Shown piece after piece: positions 11,700-22,591 of a stretch of DNA of 64,000 nt (positions within the stretch are counted from its first letter, which is position 1; every line of letters starts with the position of its first letter). The translations under genes were made by a program, and so were the position numbers. The stretch is from Blastobasis lacticolella. Its lineage: Eukaryota; Arthropoda; Insecta; Lepidoptera; Blastobasidae. Under the pieces are notes generated by a model. That model was given only the letters and a program-made list of their open reading frames with translations. It did not search any database and was not told the DNA's origin. The stretch covers positions 19,142,563 to 19,206,562 of the forward strand of contig LR990048.1 in the NCBI GenBank assembly GCA_905147135.1. Direction: 5' to 3'.

Positions 11700-12895
11700 G
11701 TTGAAAGGACAACAAATGAAATAACAAAATTTAAAAGACAAAATGTAAAACATTTAGCAAAAGTTTATAATCCAAATATATGTTTCATCAAATGGACGAC
11801 TGACCAAAAGTTGTTAATGTTTTAAAGTACCAAATCATCCCTAATCAAATTATATAATCACAAATTATTTCCTCCACAGTATTTTATTTCCCTTCTTTAA
11901 TCTAATGGGTAGAGAGTATGATTCATGATCCAAAAGTCGCCGGATATAAATCTATATCAGTAATTGTTAATTTATTTGTCACAAAATCGAATCTATCCAT
12001 AACGTCGTTTCTGTTTCGTTAGTTCCAGGGAGTTCCAGATATATTGATAATTCTTTTTTTGAACTGTATGATTTTTAACGATTTGATCAATAGTGTGATA
12101 GATAAGAAATTTAAACGTTTATATTCCAGACTTTGATCAGTAGAACTTTAGATATTGGACAATTATTATTTTAAAATTTGCTCAATAATGTTTTTATTTT
12201 CTAATATGTAACCGACGCGGCGCAGTAAGTGTAATTATTTATTTTTAAAAATTTGCCAGCGAACCCTGCTCGAAATTTTTCGATTTTTGCCTAAAAGAGG
12301 TGAACATAATGAATACGCCTCAGGCGAACATAATAAAAGTAACAAATCAATGAAGGAGCGAGCTCGGAGTTTGACTTAAAAACGCAGCGCTGGCAGTGTG
12401 TACCCACAAAATCTGCCCTGCATCGCGCGCCTGCACTACACTAGCTTAAGCGATAAAAGCATTTTGTTGTTTGCTTCTGACTACCATGTATTGTCCAAAA
12501 CTTAATCCTGAACCGGTAAATCCTGTACCTGGGCAAGGCACAGATTGAGCGAGCACCGTCAGTAAAAAAAAATGTCTTTTGGCATTTTGGGTTACAAAAG
12601 CCTGAGGTGATTATTGAAGGAATGAGCAATTTTAGACATATTTGATCTTAATAGCAACGAGTGATCCTCACACTAGTAATTTAAGGTAAACAATGAATAA
12701 GTGACCGCAACGAGCTAGGGGAATGATAAGAAAAGTATCTGAAAGTTATAAATGAGTGAGCGAAGCGAGCTCGAAATTTTTTACATAGCGGTAAAAGTTG
12801 GTGTGATTAGTGAATGAATGAGCTAGCGGAGCGAGCTCGAAATTTTTGACATTTTGTTCTAAAAAGCTGGAGTGATTTATAAAATTAATAAAATA
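11700..12895. repeat. AT-rich spacer with degenerate GAGCGAGCTCGAAATTTT repeats
   Basis: From about 12260 a loose motif recurs: CTGCTCGAAATTTTT (12267), GGAGCGAGCTCGGAG (12355), GCGAAGCGAGCTCGAAATTT (12758) and GCGGAGCGAGCTCGAAATTT (12825), each beside an AATGAATGAG-like or GGTGTGATT-like stretch. It looks like a decayed tandem array. No gene is seen in the interval. Confidence 0.45.
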
Positions 12896-12896
12896 A

Positions 12897-13095
12897 TGGG
12901 TGAGGGAAAACAACATGTGGAAACCTCAACATTCAGGCAACTGAATGTGTAATAATGGTGGTCCAATCTGGTCAGGTACCCCTGTTAACAGGGTCACTGA
13001 GGTCAGTTGGCAGTCTAGTCAGTTGGTACTGTTTTTATGTGATCTGCGAATTCCTGAGTTATGCTCAACACTAAGTTCGCTTATCTGTTGAGTTT
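12897..13095 (+). repeat. SINE family B, headless copy
   Basis: GGTGAGGGAAAACAACATG, CAGGCAACTGAATGTGT, TGGTCCAATCTGGTCAGGTA, GGGTCACTGAGGTCAG and a GATCTGCGAATTCCTGAGTT tail follow the family-B order. The tRNA-like head is missing. Confidence 0.7.
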
Positions 13096-13101
13096 TTAGC
13101 G

Positions 13102-13776
13102 GTGCAGAAATAATGTAGCCGCCAATGTTGTGAAGCGAAGATGGAGAAGGTGCATAAGGGTGATTACCACCTGGCCGGGTGTTGTGACCAGGGGACCATG
13201 GGTCCGACAGATGATCGTCGGTAGTTCTATACTCGTATATGCCGTGAAAGTTGGCATGCGATGTAGGACGGTTAGCGCCATCTATGTGCGGATGCTTGCC
13301 AAGCTTGTGTTCGTGTACTCGTAATGTGACTATTGTTGAGTTTCCCTGTTGGAGCAATAGATGTCGCTACAGTACTCCCCCCGGAGACTGGAGGTCGATA
13401 CCGAAGCAAGAAACGCTGAAGCTGACGTATGAAGCGTAGTCAGTCTGGCGATGCGATGAGCAATGGCGTAGCTCTGGCGTGAGGTTGCGCTGTGAGCTGT
13501 GCCGAAGCGATGCTGTTCCCAAGTCTGCAGTGAGTCGAGACTGGATGCCGCAGGTGAACGACCAGGAAGCACGCGTCCGTGCCGACTATGGTCAAGGCTG
13601 TGACTGCTGTGTGCGGGAGTCAGGTAGGGAAGATGTAAGGATCACGTCTACACGGATACCGCCAAAGTGCAGGAATAATGTAGCCGCCAATGTTGGCAAG
13701 CGAAGATGGAGAAGATGGAAAAGGGTGATTACCCACCTGGCCGGGTGTTGTGACCAGGGGACCAAGGGTCCGACAG
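13102..13776. repeat. Pair of ~109-bp direct repeats, possibly a very small LTR element
   Basis: Copies at 13102-13210 and 13667-13776 are about 90% identical by eye. Both contain AATAATGTAGCCGCCAATGTT and TGGCCGGGTGTTGTGACCAG and end GGTCCGACAG. Each starts TG and ends CA if trimmed by one base. The 456-bp interior includes GTACTCCCCCCGGAGACTGG, of a kind often seen near retrotransposon LTRs. No clear primer-binding site or polypurine tract, so the LTR reading is tentative. Confidence 0.45.
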
Positions 13777-14100
13777 TTCGCATCATCATTTCTTCGTCTC
13801 GGGGAGACCGCGTTTGGGACGAGCCCACGGGCGGTGATGTGGGTGCGCGGCCCGTAGAAACGGGTCGGTCGTTGGGGTTGACGCCGTCGTCACCTCCCCC
13901 GCGGTCGGGCGCACTGTGTGGTCGCCTGTTCGGCGTGCCCGGCGCGGGACCGGCGTAGGGTGGCTTCCGGGCGCGAACCATCAGGGTTGGGACTGGTGTG
14001 GCAGGGGCGTCGCCGGAGCCTAGCAGGTGTCGACCTCGTAGAGGGACGTCCTGCGGCTGCCGGGGGTCTCGTCCGGAGGTGGGGGCCGCGGGACATTTAG
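13777..14100. other. GC-rich island, origin unknown
   Basis: About 320 bp with markedly higher GC than its surroundings, open in several frames at once, which is expected from GC richness and not by itself evidence of coding. On the minus strand it reads as a Pro/Arg/Gly-rich low-complexity peptide. It abruptly gives way to AT-rich DNA at 14101, so it is probably part of an inserted element. Confidence 0.4.
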
Positions 14101-15819
14101 TTAAAGTGAAATCCAAAGTTTTAGCTAATCTTAACTTTGTGTCAGAAAATTTGTTGTAGTAGTACCTAGAGTTAGAAGTAATAGTGATAATGAGTGAATC
14201 GGATTCCAATGGACACGAGCAATCGAACAATCGCGCATCTACCGTGCAATATCTGGTTCCGTCTCGTGAACATGAACAGACTTGACCTGAAATCAACGGA
14301 GATTCCCAGTGGTCCCAGTGTAGAGCTCCGTGGTGGAACTATCTACTTACACTATCCATCACGTAATCTGGTGAGAGCGTTCCTATTATTTTTCTTGGCC
14401 CCAACCTATTGATATCGGTGTCTAAGGTACACATAGCAACAATTTGATATTACTATATTATCTTGGGACTCTATTCATAGAATTAAGCACTTGTTATAAG
14501 TTGGTGTACAGAAGACAGCACCTCAACTTACCCTGTTTAGAGTTTGAACCGTCTCCGGTCTGCACACGCCTCCATAGCGATGCTATCTGATTTTATACTA
14601 GGCGGGTAGGCTGATGTGCTGGTAGTTGTACCTAATTAAACATAGTTTTACCAGCCAGCTGTTAGCAGCAGCGTGACATCTGCTCTGGCTGGACGTTACC
14701 TTGTGCAAATTTAATTTATTTTCAGTTAACTATAGCTTTTTGTCACAAAGATAGATTTTATAAAACAAATATAATTGGCGTTTAGAGGGATGCCCCAAAC
14801 TTAAAGTAACACGAATTAATCTGACTATGCAAATATCTATCCTTTTTAATTATATCCTGAGCCGTCCAATACCGCTATAGGTTACTCATATTTTAACTAA
14901 TTGCTTATCAAGCTTTCTCCACAACTGTACCAATCCACAATATTACGTACGGAAACATGCGCTAAACAATACAGCAAAACTACTACTTACTTACTACTTT
15001 GCAAAGCATTGTATAACTTTAAAAAACCGTACACACTAACCATAACTATATTATCGGGTCTTCCGCGAAACGCATTAAACACAAGACAGAAATCGACAAA
15101 AAATTGTCAAAGAGTTCTGACCGGGCATTGAAAACAATAAGCGCACATTTGTAAACTGGTTCCCAACGGAATGGAGATAAAAAACGATTGCCTGACCATT
15201 TCCATGAACAAAGCCACTGCAACATCTGGCGCACCGAACATGGCAAACGAAAACCAGACGTCAATAAGACAGTCGATGATCAAACAAATGAAGACCTTCA
15301 CCTAATATTTTACCACTAGGCAGTGCGACCAGACTTAGCGACATACGCAGCGAATAACAGGAAAAGACAGCCTCTGCTCAGCTTTTCAATTAATATTAAA
15401 ACAAAATGCGGACATAGAAAACCAATAGTTAATCCTTCGACGATGATAGATTTCTTCGTACAGAAAACGAATAAGCTTCGAACTGCATTCACAACCACTA
15501 CAATAAGTACCATAATGCTAACCTTACAAGGGCTTCAACATAGTATAAACTAAAAGCCAACTTTAAATTGAAGAAACTAGACGTAATACTCCAGTTAGGA
15601 AGTTATTTGACGACTTTCTTATAAGACCGATCTATAGACAACCACATGTTCACTCTCGAGCGGGTACTGCATTCCAATTGGAGAGCGGGCACCAAAACAT
15701 AGTTTACAGTCCTCGATAACTATGACTTCATTAAAGACCCAATAAGTGTAAAGCACGAACGTGCGGAAGGTACGTATTTACCACTCGCAATACTGACCAA
15801 CACGGGAACATTAACTGAA
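14101..15819. other. Unassigned spacer
   Basis: A 31-codon frame beginning MSESDSNGHEQ at about 14190 is too short to name. From about 14900 there is a mixed-composition stretch leading into the tandem-repeat block. No gene, SINE or LTR is recognised. Confidence 0.35.
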
Positions 15820-16690
15820 TGTTTCGGATAAGCTATATGGGACCGGATATCGAGAGACAACATAAACTCTCGGCTATGGGACATCGACAAATAACACTAG
15901 AAGAATAGCTGACAGCTGCTGAGTGGCCGATTTCGACATTACACCTGAACAAAGGAATAGCTCTAAGTTTATGGTCCTTGCTGTGAGCAGGACACCCACT
16001 AGAGACAACATTAAAAGAATGGCTGAATGTTACAAGTATGCTACGGGCGACATGTTGGGACAACATTAAGAAAAACAGCTAAAAGGTACGGGCACACTAC
16101 GTTGCTTGGAAAGTTACGGGTATTCTGCTGCGATAAGATAAGAATTCGAGAGACGACATAATAAGGACAGTTGAAGGTCACGAGTTCGCTGTTTATGACA
16201 GGGTATCGAAGGAACATTAAAAAGAATAGCAGAAAGACAAGAGTCGAAGAATAGCTAATAATGTAGGCCGGTTGCGTCAGGACTTTGATGGATAACATAA
16301 GAAGAATAGCCAAAAATTACGGAAACGCTGCTTGCGACAGGACATCAGTAGAACATAAAAGATGAATAGCCCGAGGTTACGAAGCCGAAGGAAAATTAAG
16401 AAGAATAGCAGAAAGACAAGAGTTGAAGAATAGCTGATAGTGTAGCCGGGTTGCAACAGGACTTCGATGGACAACATAAGAAGAATAGCCAAAGATTACG
16501 GGTCCGCTGCTTGCGAGAGGACATCCAAAGAAAATTGAGAAGAATAGCAGAAAGACAAGAGTTAAAGAATAGCTGATAGTGTAGGCGGGTTATGACAGGA
16601 CTTCGATGGACAACATGAGAAGACTAGCCGAAAATTACGGATACGCTGCCGGCGACAGGACGTCATTAGAAAATATTAGAAGTCACGGGT
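15820..16690 (+). repeat. Tandem-repeat block built on AAGAATAGC-AGAAAGACAAGAG units
   Basis: Three well-preserved units of roughly 140 bp begin at 16222, 16401 and 16540 (the first carries an extra ~40 bp). Each has AAGAATAGCAGAAAGACAAG, a GTAG-GGTTG-ACAGGACTT segment, GATGGACAACATAAGAAG and CGCTGCTTGCGACAGGACATC-like bases. Older, more diverged units run back to about 15820. Both strands are partly open because the unit lacks frequent stops. The block ends just before the remnant of EcKL copy 2. Confidence 0.7.
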
Positions 16691-17197
16691 ACGCAGATTA
16701 CGGCTGGACATCAAAAAACAACAAATCACGAAGATCAAACCAGCGGAGCTCTCCGAGGGATCAATTACAGCAGTCAATATCTTTCCTTTATATATTACAC
16801 ATCAAGTATAGTATCTATCCTCCCTCATATTGGCTCGATGTATGAATTCTTGTCGGCTCCCCAACTCCTATCGCTCCCATCCTGACTGCGAAAGCCCTAC
16901 TATTCCTCTTCACATCTACGTGCGCACTGGTATCTCAGGCTGGAGGTAGCACAAATCAGTTAGAGGACGAGGTGAAGTGTCGCTTAAAATCAACAATTCC
17001 TACGTCTGATACGGTATCCGGAGCACACCAGCTCTTTGGGTGAGAACCGTGCCATCTGCTGGGCTTGGTGGCTCAAAATACAAGTACAGACGACGGAACT
17101 ACCGATGATGGCGACGCCATACTTGTTTCTCGCTGATATGACCTACATACACCCTTGCAGAAGCATTTCTGGCTGGTGTTGTACCTGGAACGGAACG

Positions 17198-18279
17198 GAA
17201 AATACTTGCAGTCAGTCGTTGATATTAGAGAATATAGCAATAAAGGGTTTCAAAACTAATTTCCGAATGGAAGTGATTTCTTTCAAATTCACGAAATTGG
17301 CATTAGAACAACTTGCAAAGTTTCATAGTTTCTTTTGTAATGGAAAAGCGGAAACCAACATATTACAGGGAGAAGGTAAAAAATTTACCTAGTTTATTTA
17401 ACATGGGCGGATGGCAAAAGAGCATCGGAGGCGTTATGCTAAACAATGCAAAAAATTTAAAGGATTCAACTTTAAGAAAGAAAGTTCAAGACTTCATTCC
17501 GGTAGCATTGGAGCGATACAGACAACATTTTCAAGACAATGGCAGACATATACTAGTTCTTTGTCATGGAGATTTTCGAATGAACAATACTATAAGAAGA
17601 GAAATCGTAAGTTTATCTATTACATCTATATTTTAATCGTTGCCCACTAAATTATAAAGATATAAAAACAAAACACCAGTTACCATTCATATCTGACCCA
17701 AGATTGATATTTCAGTTTCAGTTTTTATTTACGGTAAGGTAAGCATAGGAGTTTATTTGGGACAAAACACCTACCTACCCCTAAAAATATAAGAGATTCT
17801 ACTCCCAATCTCTATTTCCTAGTTTGGTTCCATTATCAAGACAAAACAATTCTTTATAATGTATCCTTATTTAATTTTAGGATGGAGTGGTAACTGAGGT
17901 AATACCAGTGGACTACCAAACAGCTTTCTACGGTTGCCCAATCGACGATATCCTATTCTTCATCTACACCGGCAGTGACAAGAAACTGAGAGAAAATCAA
18001 TTAACAGATTTCAAAGACATATACTACAAAACTATGGAAACATTCTTACAATATTTCAACATAGATTTAAATAAAATATTCCCGAAAAAAGTATTCGAGC
18101 AAACCTTCAAAGAAAGGCGAGAGTTTGGATTTTATGTCGCAATGATGGGCATGGGTATTCTGTTATTTGAGGATACAGAAATGCTGGATTTGAGTAAAGA
18201 TAAAATGGGTGAATGGCAACCCAAAGTACATGAAAGCTTCCAAGAGAGATTTGGAAATATTATAAATGAATTTCTGTAA
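17198..18279 (+). pseudogene. Ecdysteroid-kinase-like pseudogene, copy 2 (5'-truncated, frameshifted)
   Basis: Homology to the other copies begins abruptly at 17198, at about codon 126 of the family, so the promoter, start codon and ATP-binding half are gone. A one-base loss near 17325-17340 (FHG-LSF region) shifts the frame. The remainder keeps VLCHGDFRMNN, a good GTAAGT donor at 17607, a 274-bp intron, and a fully open 399-nt exon 2 (17881-18279) with VDYQ. The unrelated sequence before 17198 follows the tandem-repeat block and may mark the deletion or rearrangement breakpoint. It cannot make a functional kinase. The intact 3' half suggests fairly recent loss. Confidence 0.88.
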
Positions 18280-18379
18280 ATTAAAATTTCAAAGCATACT
18301 TAGAATACATTCCTGATTTAATTTTCACCATCAATCATAGTACACCTAATTTAATAATTTAATCAATAACTAGGTAACT

Positions 18380-18815
18380 AATTGCTTATTACATTTACAT
18401 GGCTTTATCGAAAGCTAGATGAAGATCGCAGTGTTAAAAATTATCATAATCTAAGGCCGTCTACTGCAGGCCACAGGCCTACCCCCGCTCACGCCTATAC
18501 GTGTGCCTCTTGCATCCATCAGGTCCCTACGACCTTCACGATGTCCTTTTACGACCATCAACCCACACCGCATATTCTGTACACAGGTTACAAGATGGCA
18601 GTTACATCTGCGCCCTACCTACCCGCTGGGTTTTTATGAAAGTCATAACAAACACAAATAGTGTTTGATTACCATTAATTACTGATAAGCTTTTCACTCT
18701 CGAATATAGGAAAAGTACTACTCGTTGCTGGCAACTTCTTCGTCCCATTTTCGAATAATATTTACCTATGAAAATAAATAGTTGTGATTTGGAATCGGGC
18801 CTGATATTTTATAGA
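18380..18815 (+). repeat. EcKL-array spacer block after copy 2
   Basis: Contains GTACACAGGTTACAAGATGG, TCTGCGCCCTACCTACC, TTTTTATGAAAGTCATAAC, CTGATAAGCTTTTCACTC and AATCGGGCCTGATATTTTAT in the same order as the blocks at 1185-1510, 25955-26500 and 35500-35770. It supports duplication of gene plus spacer. Confidence 0.6.
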
Positions 18816-19007
18816 AAAGGACGGGTCCCCCGTCAGGTTTCGAATATGTAAACCAAAGTTTGCTGGACCTGCAGTAATCTGCTTCTTTTTTAAACGACTG
18901 CAAAAACAAAAAAGGACGGATGTTGTATGTTCGACTGTATAATTATAATAATAAATCAAATTAAAACTTTGTTAATTTGTTGCTTGCACTTTGGGAAAAT
19001 TAATCTT

Positions 19008-19175
19008 TAACCCATCTAAAAGGTTAGGGTTGTTCCTATACTTTAACCCCTCTAAAGGGTTAGGGTTGTTCCTGTACTTTAACCCCTCTAAAGGGTTAGG
19101 GTTGTCCCTATACTTTAACCCCGCTAAAGGGTTAGGGTTGTCTCTATACTTTAACCCCTCTAAAGGATTAGGGTG
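19008..19175. repeat. 36-bp tandem repeat, ~5 units
   Basis: The unit CTTTAACCCCTCTAAAGGGT plus TAGGGTTGTTCCTGTA is repeated about five times with few changes. The unit contains an internal palindrome (AACCCCTCTAAAGGGTT). The apparent protein in this stretch, with repeated NPSKGLGLFLYF, is only the repeat read in frame. The following 19180-19850 holds nothing recognised. Confidence 0.85.
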
Positions 19176-19854
19176 TTCCTGTTTTAACTTAACACTTTTT
19201 TTTTTTTACTCCTGTCACGTCATATGTTGTCATGCGGACAACTTTTTATAACTTAAAGAGATATTAATCTTTTTGTGCTCCTCTTATTCTAGATAACTGC
19301 TGGATCCAATTCCTCATCATGTTTGCGTGAATTATATCCTTGGCCGTCAAACACGAGACCGTCCGAAAATTAATATCGTCCATTTCGGGAACTGGCTGGT
19401 TGAATATGGCTACTGGCTGTCAAGACTCTATGTTCTTTTGTGCCAAATTGTTCTCGAACGTGTTTAAGTGAAGACCGAGCCTTCAATGGAGAATGCAGCG
19501 GGGGAATTTGCCAGAGTTTTCCAAGCCTTCGAACTAGAAGGTGGATCTATACTGTAACCCAGATGTTACTATTTTCGCCATGAGAAATTAATACATGTGA
19601 TCGGTCTCAAATTAAAAAAAATGCGCAAGGGTTGCATCAAATTATATCTCTGAAGTCTCAAACTAAAAAATACACATAGCAGCATCAATCCTTCCTCTTT
19701 GAAAATCCCAAGATGACATAGTCACTTCGTCAGTTTGCAAATAGTACTTTTTGGCCGGTTTTAACGTTATCCAAGAGAATTCTGTGATCCTGTCTGGACT
19801 AAGGTTATGTGGAGTAGACTCTTTTTTTAACTTTTGTGCTTTACTAGAGTATGT

Positions 19855-20095
19855 ATGACGACCTGAGTGGTTCAATGGTCTGCCACGCAAGAGGTCCCGG
19901 GTTCGATTCCCGGCCGGGCAGAAATTGAAATGATGAATTTTAATTTCTGTTACGGGTCTGGGTGTTCTATGTATAATAAGTATGTATTTAAAAAGTATTT
20001 AAGTAGTATATCAGTTATCTAGCACCCATAGCACAAGCTTTGCTTAGTTTGGGGCTAGATGGCGCTGTGTGAATTTGTCCACGAATATTTATTTA
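19855..20095 (+). repeat. SINE family A, full-length copy
   Basis: tRNA-like head with A-box-like GAGTGGTTCAATGG and B-box GGTTCGATTCC, then the body GGCAGAAATTGAAATGATGA, TACGGGTCTGGGTG and a tail with TTGGGGCTAGATGGCGCTG and TTTATTTATT. It matches the window-edge copy at 1-235. Confidence 0.8.
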
Positions 20096-21033
20096 TTTTA
20101 TTATTTATTATTTATGTTCATAAATTCATTTGTAGTAGCTAGATTTCTGGACTGAAATATTATAACCCCCTATTACCCTGAATATTTGAGTTTTCTTTAT
20201 TAACTGAACCTGGCACTGCCCATTCGGGAGTGTTACGTTACAGTTTTCATAAATAATATACAGTTTTATCGAAGATTTAGCAATGTGGAAGTGAATGCAG
20301 TTCATTCTAAACTTTTATATGATATAAAACTCTATGGTTCATAAATTAATTCTACTTCTCCCATCTAGAGATAAAGCATTAGACATAAAGATTTCGGAAT
20401 GTCAATATATCAATGATTTTAAAAATCTGTGTCATTAAGTAATGGTGAAATTTTTTTTTAGTAAAATTACGTTTTTAAATGGATAATTTGCAACAGTAAT
20501 CGTTGAAATTTACATTATATATGTTTCTTATATAATTCAAGACATACATAATGTACGTAGCGTAATTGGTACGACAAGTCGCAACTTTGAGTGCTGTTTG
20601 TTTGCTACAGACAATTTTGAATAAATTTCTAATGTTTGCATTGTTTGGCGGCAGAACTATATATAGTTCGATGTTGCGCAAGTGAACGACAATATGTCTT
20701 GATAATTATTGATACAAGTGCAAATGTGCGTGAACAAATATTACGTTTTATGTTCGGAATTTTAATACTTGATATTAAAATAAGGGAGCCTAACCTTGAA
20801 AACACAGCAAGAGGCGTATTTATCGCGTTTGCACGTGAGTAGTTATTTCTTCCTACTAAAATAAATTTCGTTATTATTTCAATAAAATTTAATAATTTTA
20901 GAACTAGGTTGAAGAGACTGGTTGTGTTTACATAAATGTTTTAAGACTTTCGTGACAATTCACTGCACGTAAATTGTCACTTTAATCGGGTTTGTCACCA
21001 CGGTTTTGGATATTTTACATCGTTATTCCAGAA
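20096..21033. other. AT-rich spacer
   Basis: No gene or known repeat recognised. Two short overlapping frames near 20640 match nothing. Confidence 0.35.
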
Positions 21034-21330
21034 CGGAAGAGGAGCACCGGTGGCCTAGTGGTTACGGGTCCGACTCGTAAACGTGAGGTCCCGGGTTCGA
21101 ATCCCACTGCGGCCATGTACCCATGATTATTTTCTTATGTACTTCTAACCGATACTCTTAAATTTAATGCAACTTGCACATACAGGCGACTGATCCAATC
21201 TGGTCTGGTTCCCCTGGTGACAGGGTCACGGAGGTCAGATGGTAAAAAAATACCTGCTGAATTGTGGATCATGGTCAAGGTAGACCCCGGGCCCTCGCGC
21301 GAGAGCACAACCGGGAATTAACGCCAAGAT
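21034..21330 (+). repeat. SINE family B, with tRNA-like head
   Basis: The head GGTGGCCTAGTGGTTACGGG...GGTTCGAATCCCAC has A- and B-box-like pol III signals. The body continues through CTAACCGATACTCTTA, GATCCAATCTGGTCTGGTTC, ACAGGGTCACGGAGGTCAG and ATGGTCAAGGTAGACCCCGG, ending near GCACAACCGGGAATTAACG. The same body appears inverted at 49778-50115. Confidence 0.8.
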
Positions 21331-21347
21331 GTCTATTATTTCTTGAT

Positions 21348-21567
21348 ATTTCTTATTTCCGAACGGTTACATGCCAACGGTTTGGAACAACTACTAGTGA
21401 CCATAGAGCGTGCAACCGTTCCGAAATAGCATGGTAAAAATAATCAAAAAATAATGTATTTCTTATTTCAGAACGGTTACATGCCAACGGTTTGGAACAA
21501 CTACTAGTGACCATAGAGCGTGCAACCGTTCCGAAATAGCATGGTAAAAATAATCAAAAAATAATGT
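21348..21567 (+). repeat. Tandem duplication of a 110-bp unit with inverted ends
   Basis: GAACGGTTACATGCCAACGG recurs at 21361 and 21471, with the whole 110-bp unit nearly identical. Within each unit TTTCCGAACGGTT near the start is inverted as AACCGTTCCGAAA further on, so each can fold. No coding content. Confidence 0.8.
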
Positions 21568-21624
21568 ATGTGTACATATTTCGCTGCAGAGATACGATAA
21601 AAGAAGCGTGTCAAACTTTTACAA

Positions 21625-22025
21625 ATACTTTTTTTTTTTTTTTTTTATGTCATACGGTAGGCAAACAGGCAAGCGGGCCACCTGATGGAAAGTGGTCACC
21701 ACTGCCTATAGACATTAGCAACACCAAGAGTATCGCTAATGCGTTGCCCACCTCTATAACACGTTGCTCTGGCAGCAAAAAGCAAATGCCACTCCACTGC
21801 CAAAGCCACGGTTCCCCAAATCCCCACCCCATGGAGCACTGGAAACCTTACTCACCGGCAGAAACACAATACTATTTAAAAGAGTATTATTTAGCTGCGA
21901 TATTCTGTAAGGTGGAGGTACTTCCCCAGTCGGGCGGCTCCAATTCGAACGAGATACCCCGCTATGCCCTACCTCTCTTAATCTCTCTTACGTTATCCCA
22001 TGTTAGCAATCTTATAGTATTATAA
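21625..22025 (+). repeat. Dispersed repeat C, long copy
   Basis: A T-run, ATGTCATACGGTAGGCAAAC and AGGCAAGCGGGCCACCTGAT match 403-456. The copy continues through a recognisable but non-coding body (CCCCAGTCGGGCGGCTCCAA, ATGCCCTACCTCTCTTAATC). The 153-codon frame across it is a repeat read-through and is not a gene. Confidence 0.6.
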
Positions 22026-22274
22026 TTATACATAAAGCTCACGCCTGTGTCGCACAGGCCACTTTGCTCTGTCCTGACACAACTCCCTAGCCTCGTATAT
22101 AGCCACTTCGGACCCCACAATTTTTGAGAACATTACTGATCTGTTTTCTAAATGTTATTCTGGGTCATCCTTCTTTTTTCTTTTTTTCAATTCTTCGTCA
22201 ATCTTCTTTCATCCATTTGCTCCACATGCCCGAACCATCTCAACATCCCTCTTTCATGCCACACCTTTTACCAT

Positions 22275-22390
22275 AATTATAATTATCAGCCCATATAATC
22301 CCACTGTTAGGACAAAGGTGCGGAAGTATCGGGAATGACCCTAGTACATGTCTCACCTTACAATAAATTTAAAAACCGTCCCATTTTTCG
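22275..22390 (+). repeat. Dispersed repeat E fragment
   Basis: ATTATCAGCCCATATAATCC, CACTGTTAGGACAAAGG, ACATGTCTCACC and a TTTAAAAA segment match 36015-36110 (+) and, inverted, 63910-64000. It lies a short distance upstream of EcKL copy 3, as the other does upstream of copy 5, so it may have been duplicated with the array. Confidence 0.55.
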
Positions 22391-22420
22391 TAATTGGTAA
22401 TAAATTTATCGTTATCGTGC

Positions 22421-22504
22421 TAAGGTTATTTAAATAAACCTTGATCCCCTCCACTTTAGTTCTTTGGCCTGAACTATGGCTTCGGGGAAACTTCATAATT
22501 CAGT
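22421..22504 (+). promoter_or_regulatory. Altered core promoter of EcKL copy 3
   Basis: The initiator TCAGT (22500-22504) and AACTTCATAAT before it match copy 5. The TATA-like TTTAAATAAA lies near 22428-22437, about 65 bp away, because about 45 bp of unrelated sequence separates it from the initiator. In copies 1 and 5 the spacing is 25-28 bp. Correct TATA-initiator geometry is therefore lost here. Confidence 0.5.
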
Positions 22505-22591
22505 ATTATAATGATTCTCCGCCTATTTGTGATATATAATAATTATTTATCATTAATTTCTTTACAGTTTTACAATCGTATACTCGCGAAC

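Noticed and set aside
13592..14296. 234-residue minus-strand Pro/Arg-rich protein
   Set aside because: Open in several frames because of GC richness and spans the LTR-like direct repeat; no domain is recognisable.
15820..16690. CRISPR array
   Set aside because: Units are contiguous, long and diverged with no unique spacers; the window is eukaryotic.
19855..19925. tRNA genes at SINE heads (also 21040-21115, 49460-49520, 50030-50115)
   Set aside because: The B-box-bearing segments run directly into dispersed SINE bodies, and cloverleaf pairing is not convincing.
22511..22591. Extended N-terminus of EcKL copy 3
   Set aside because: The upstream in-frame ATG adds a hydrophobic stretch that corresponds to 5' UTR in copies 1 and 5; it is not a signal peptide.
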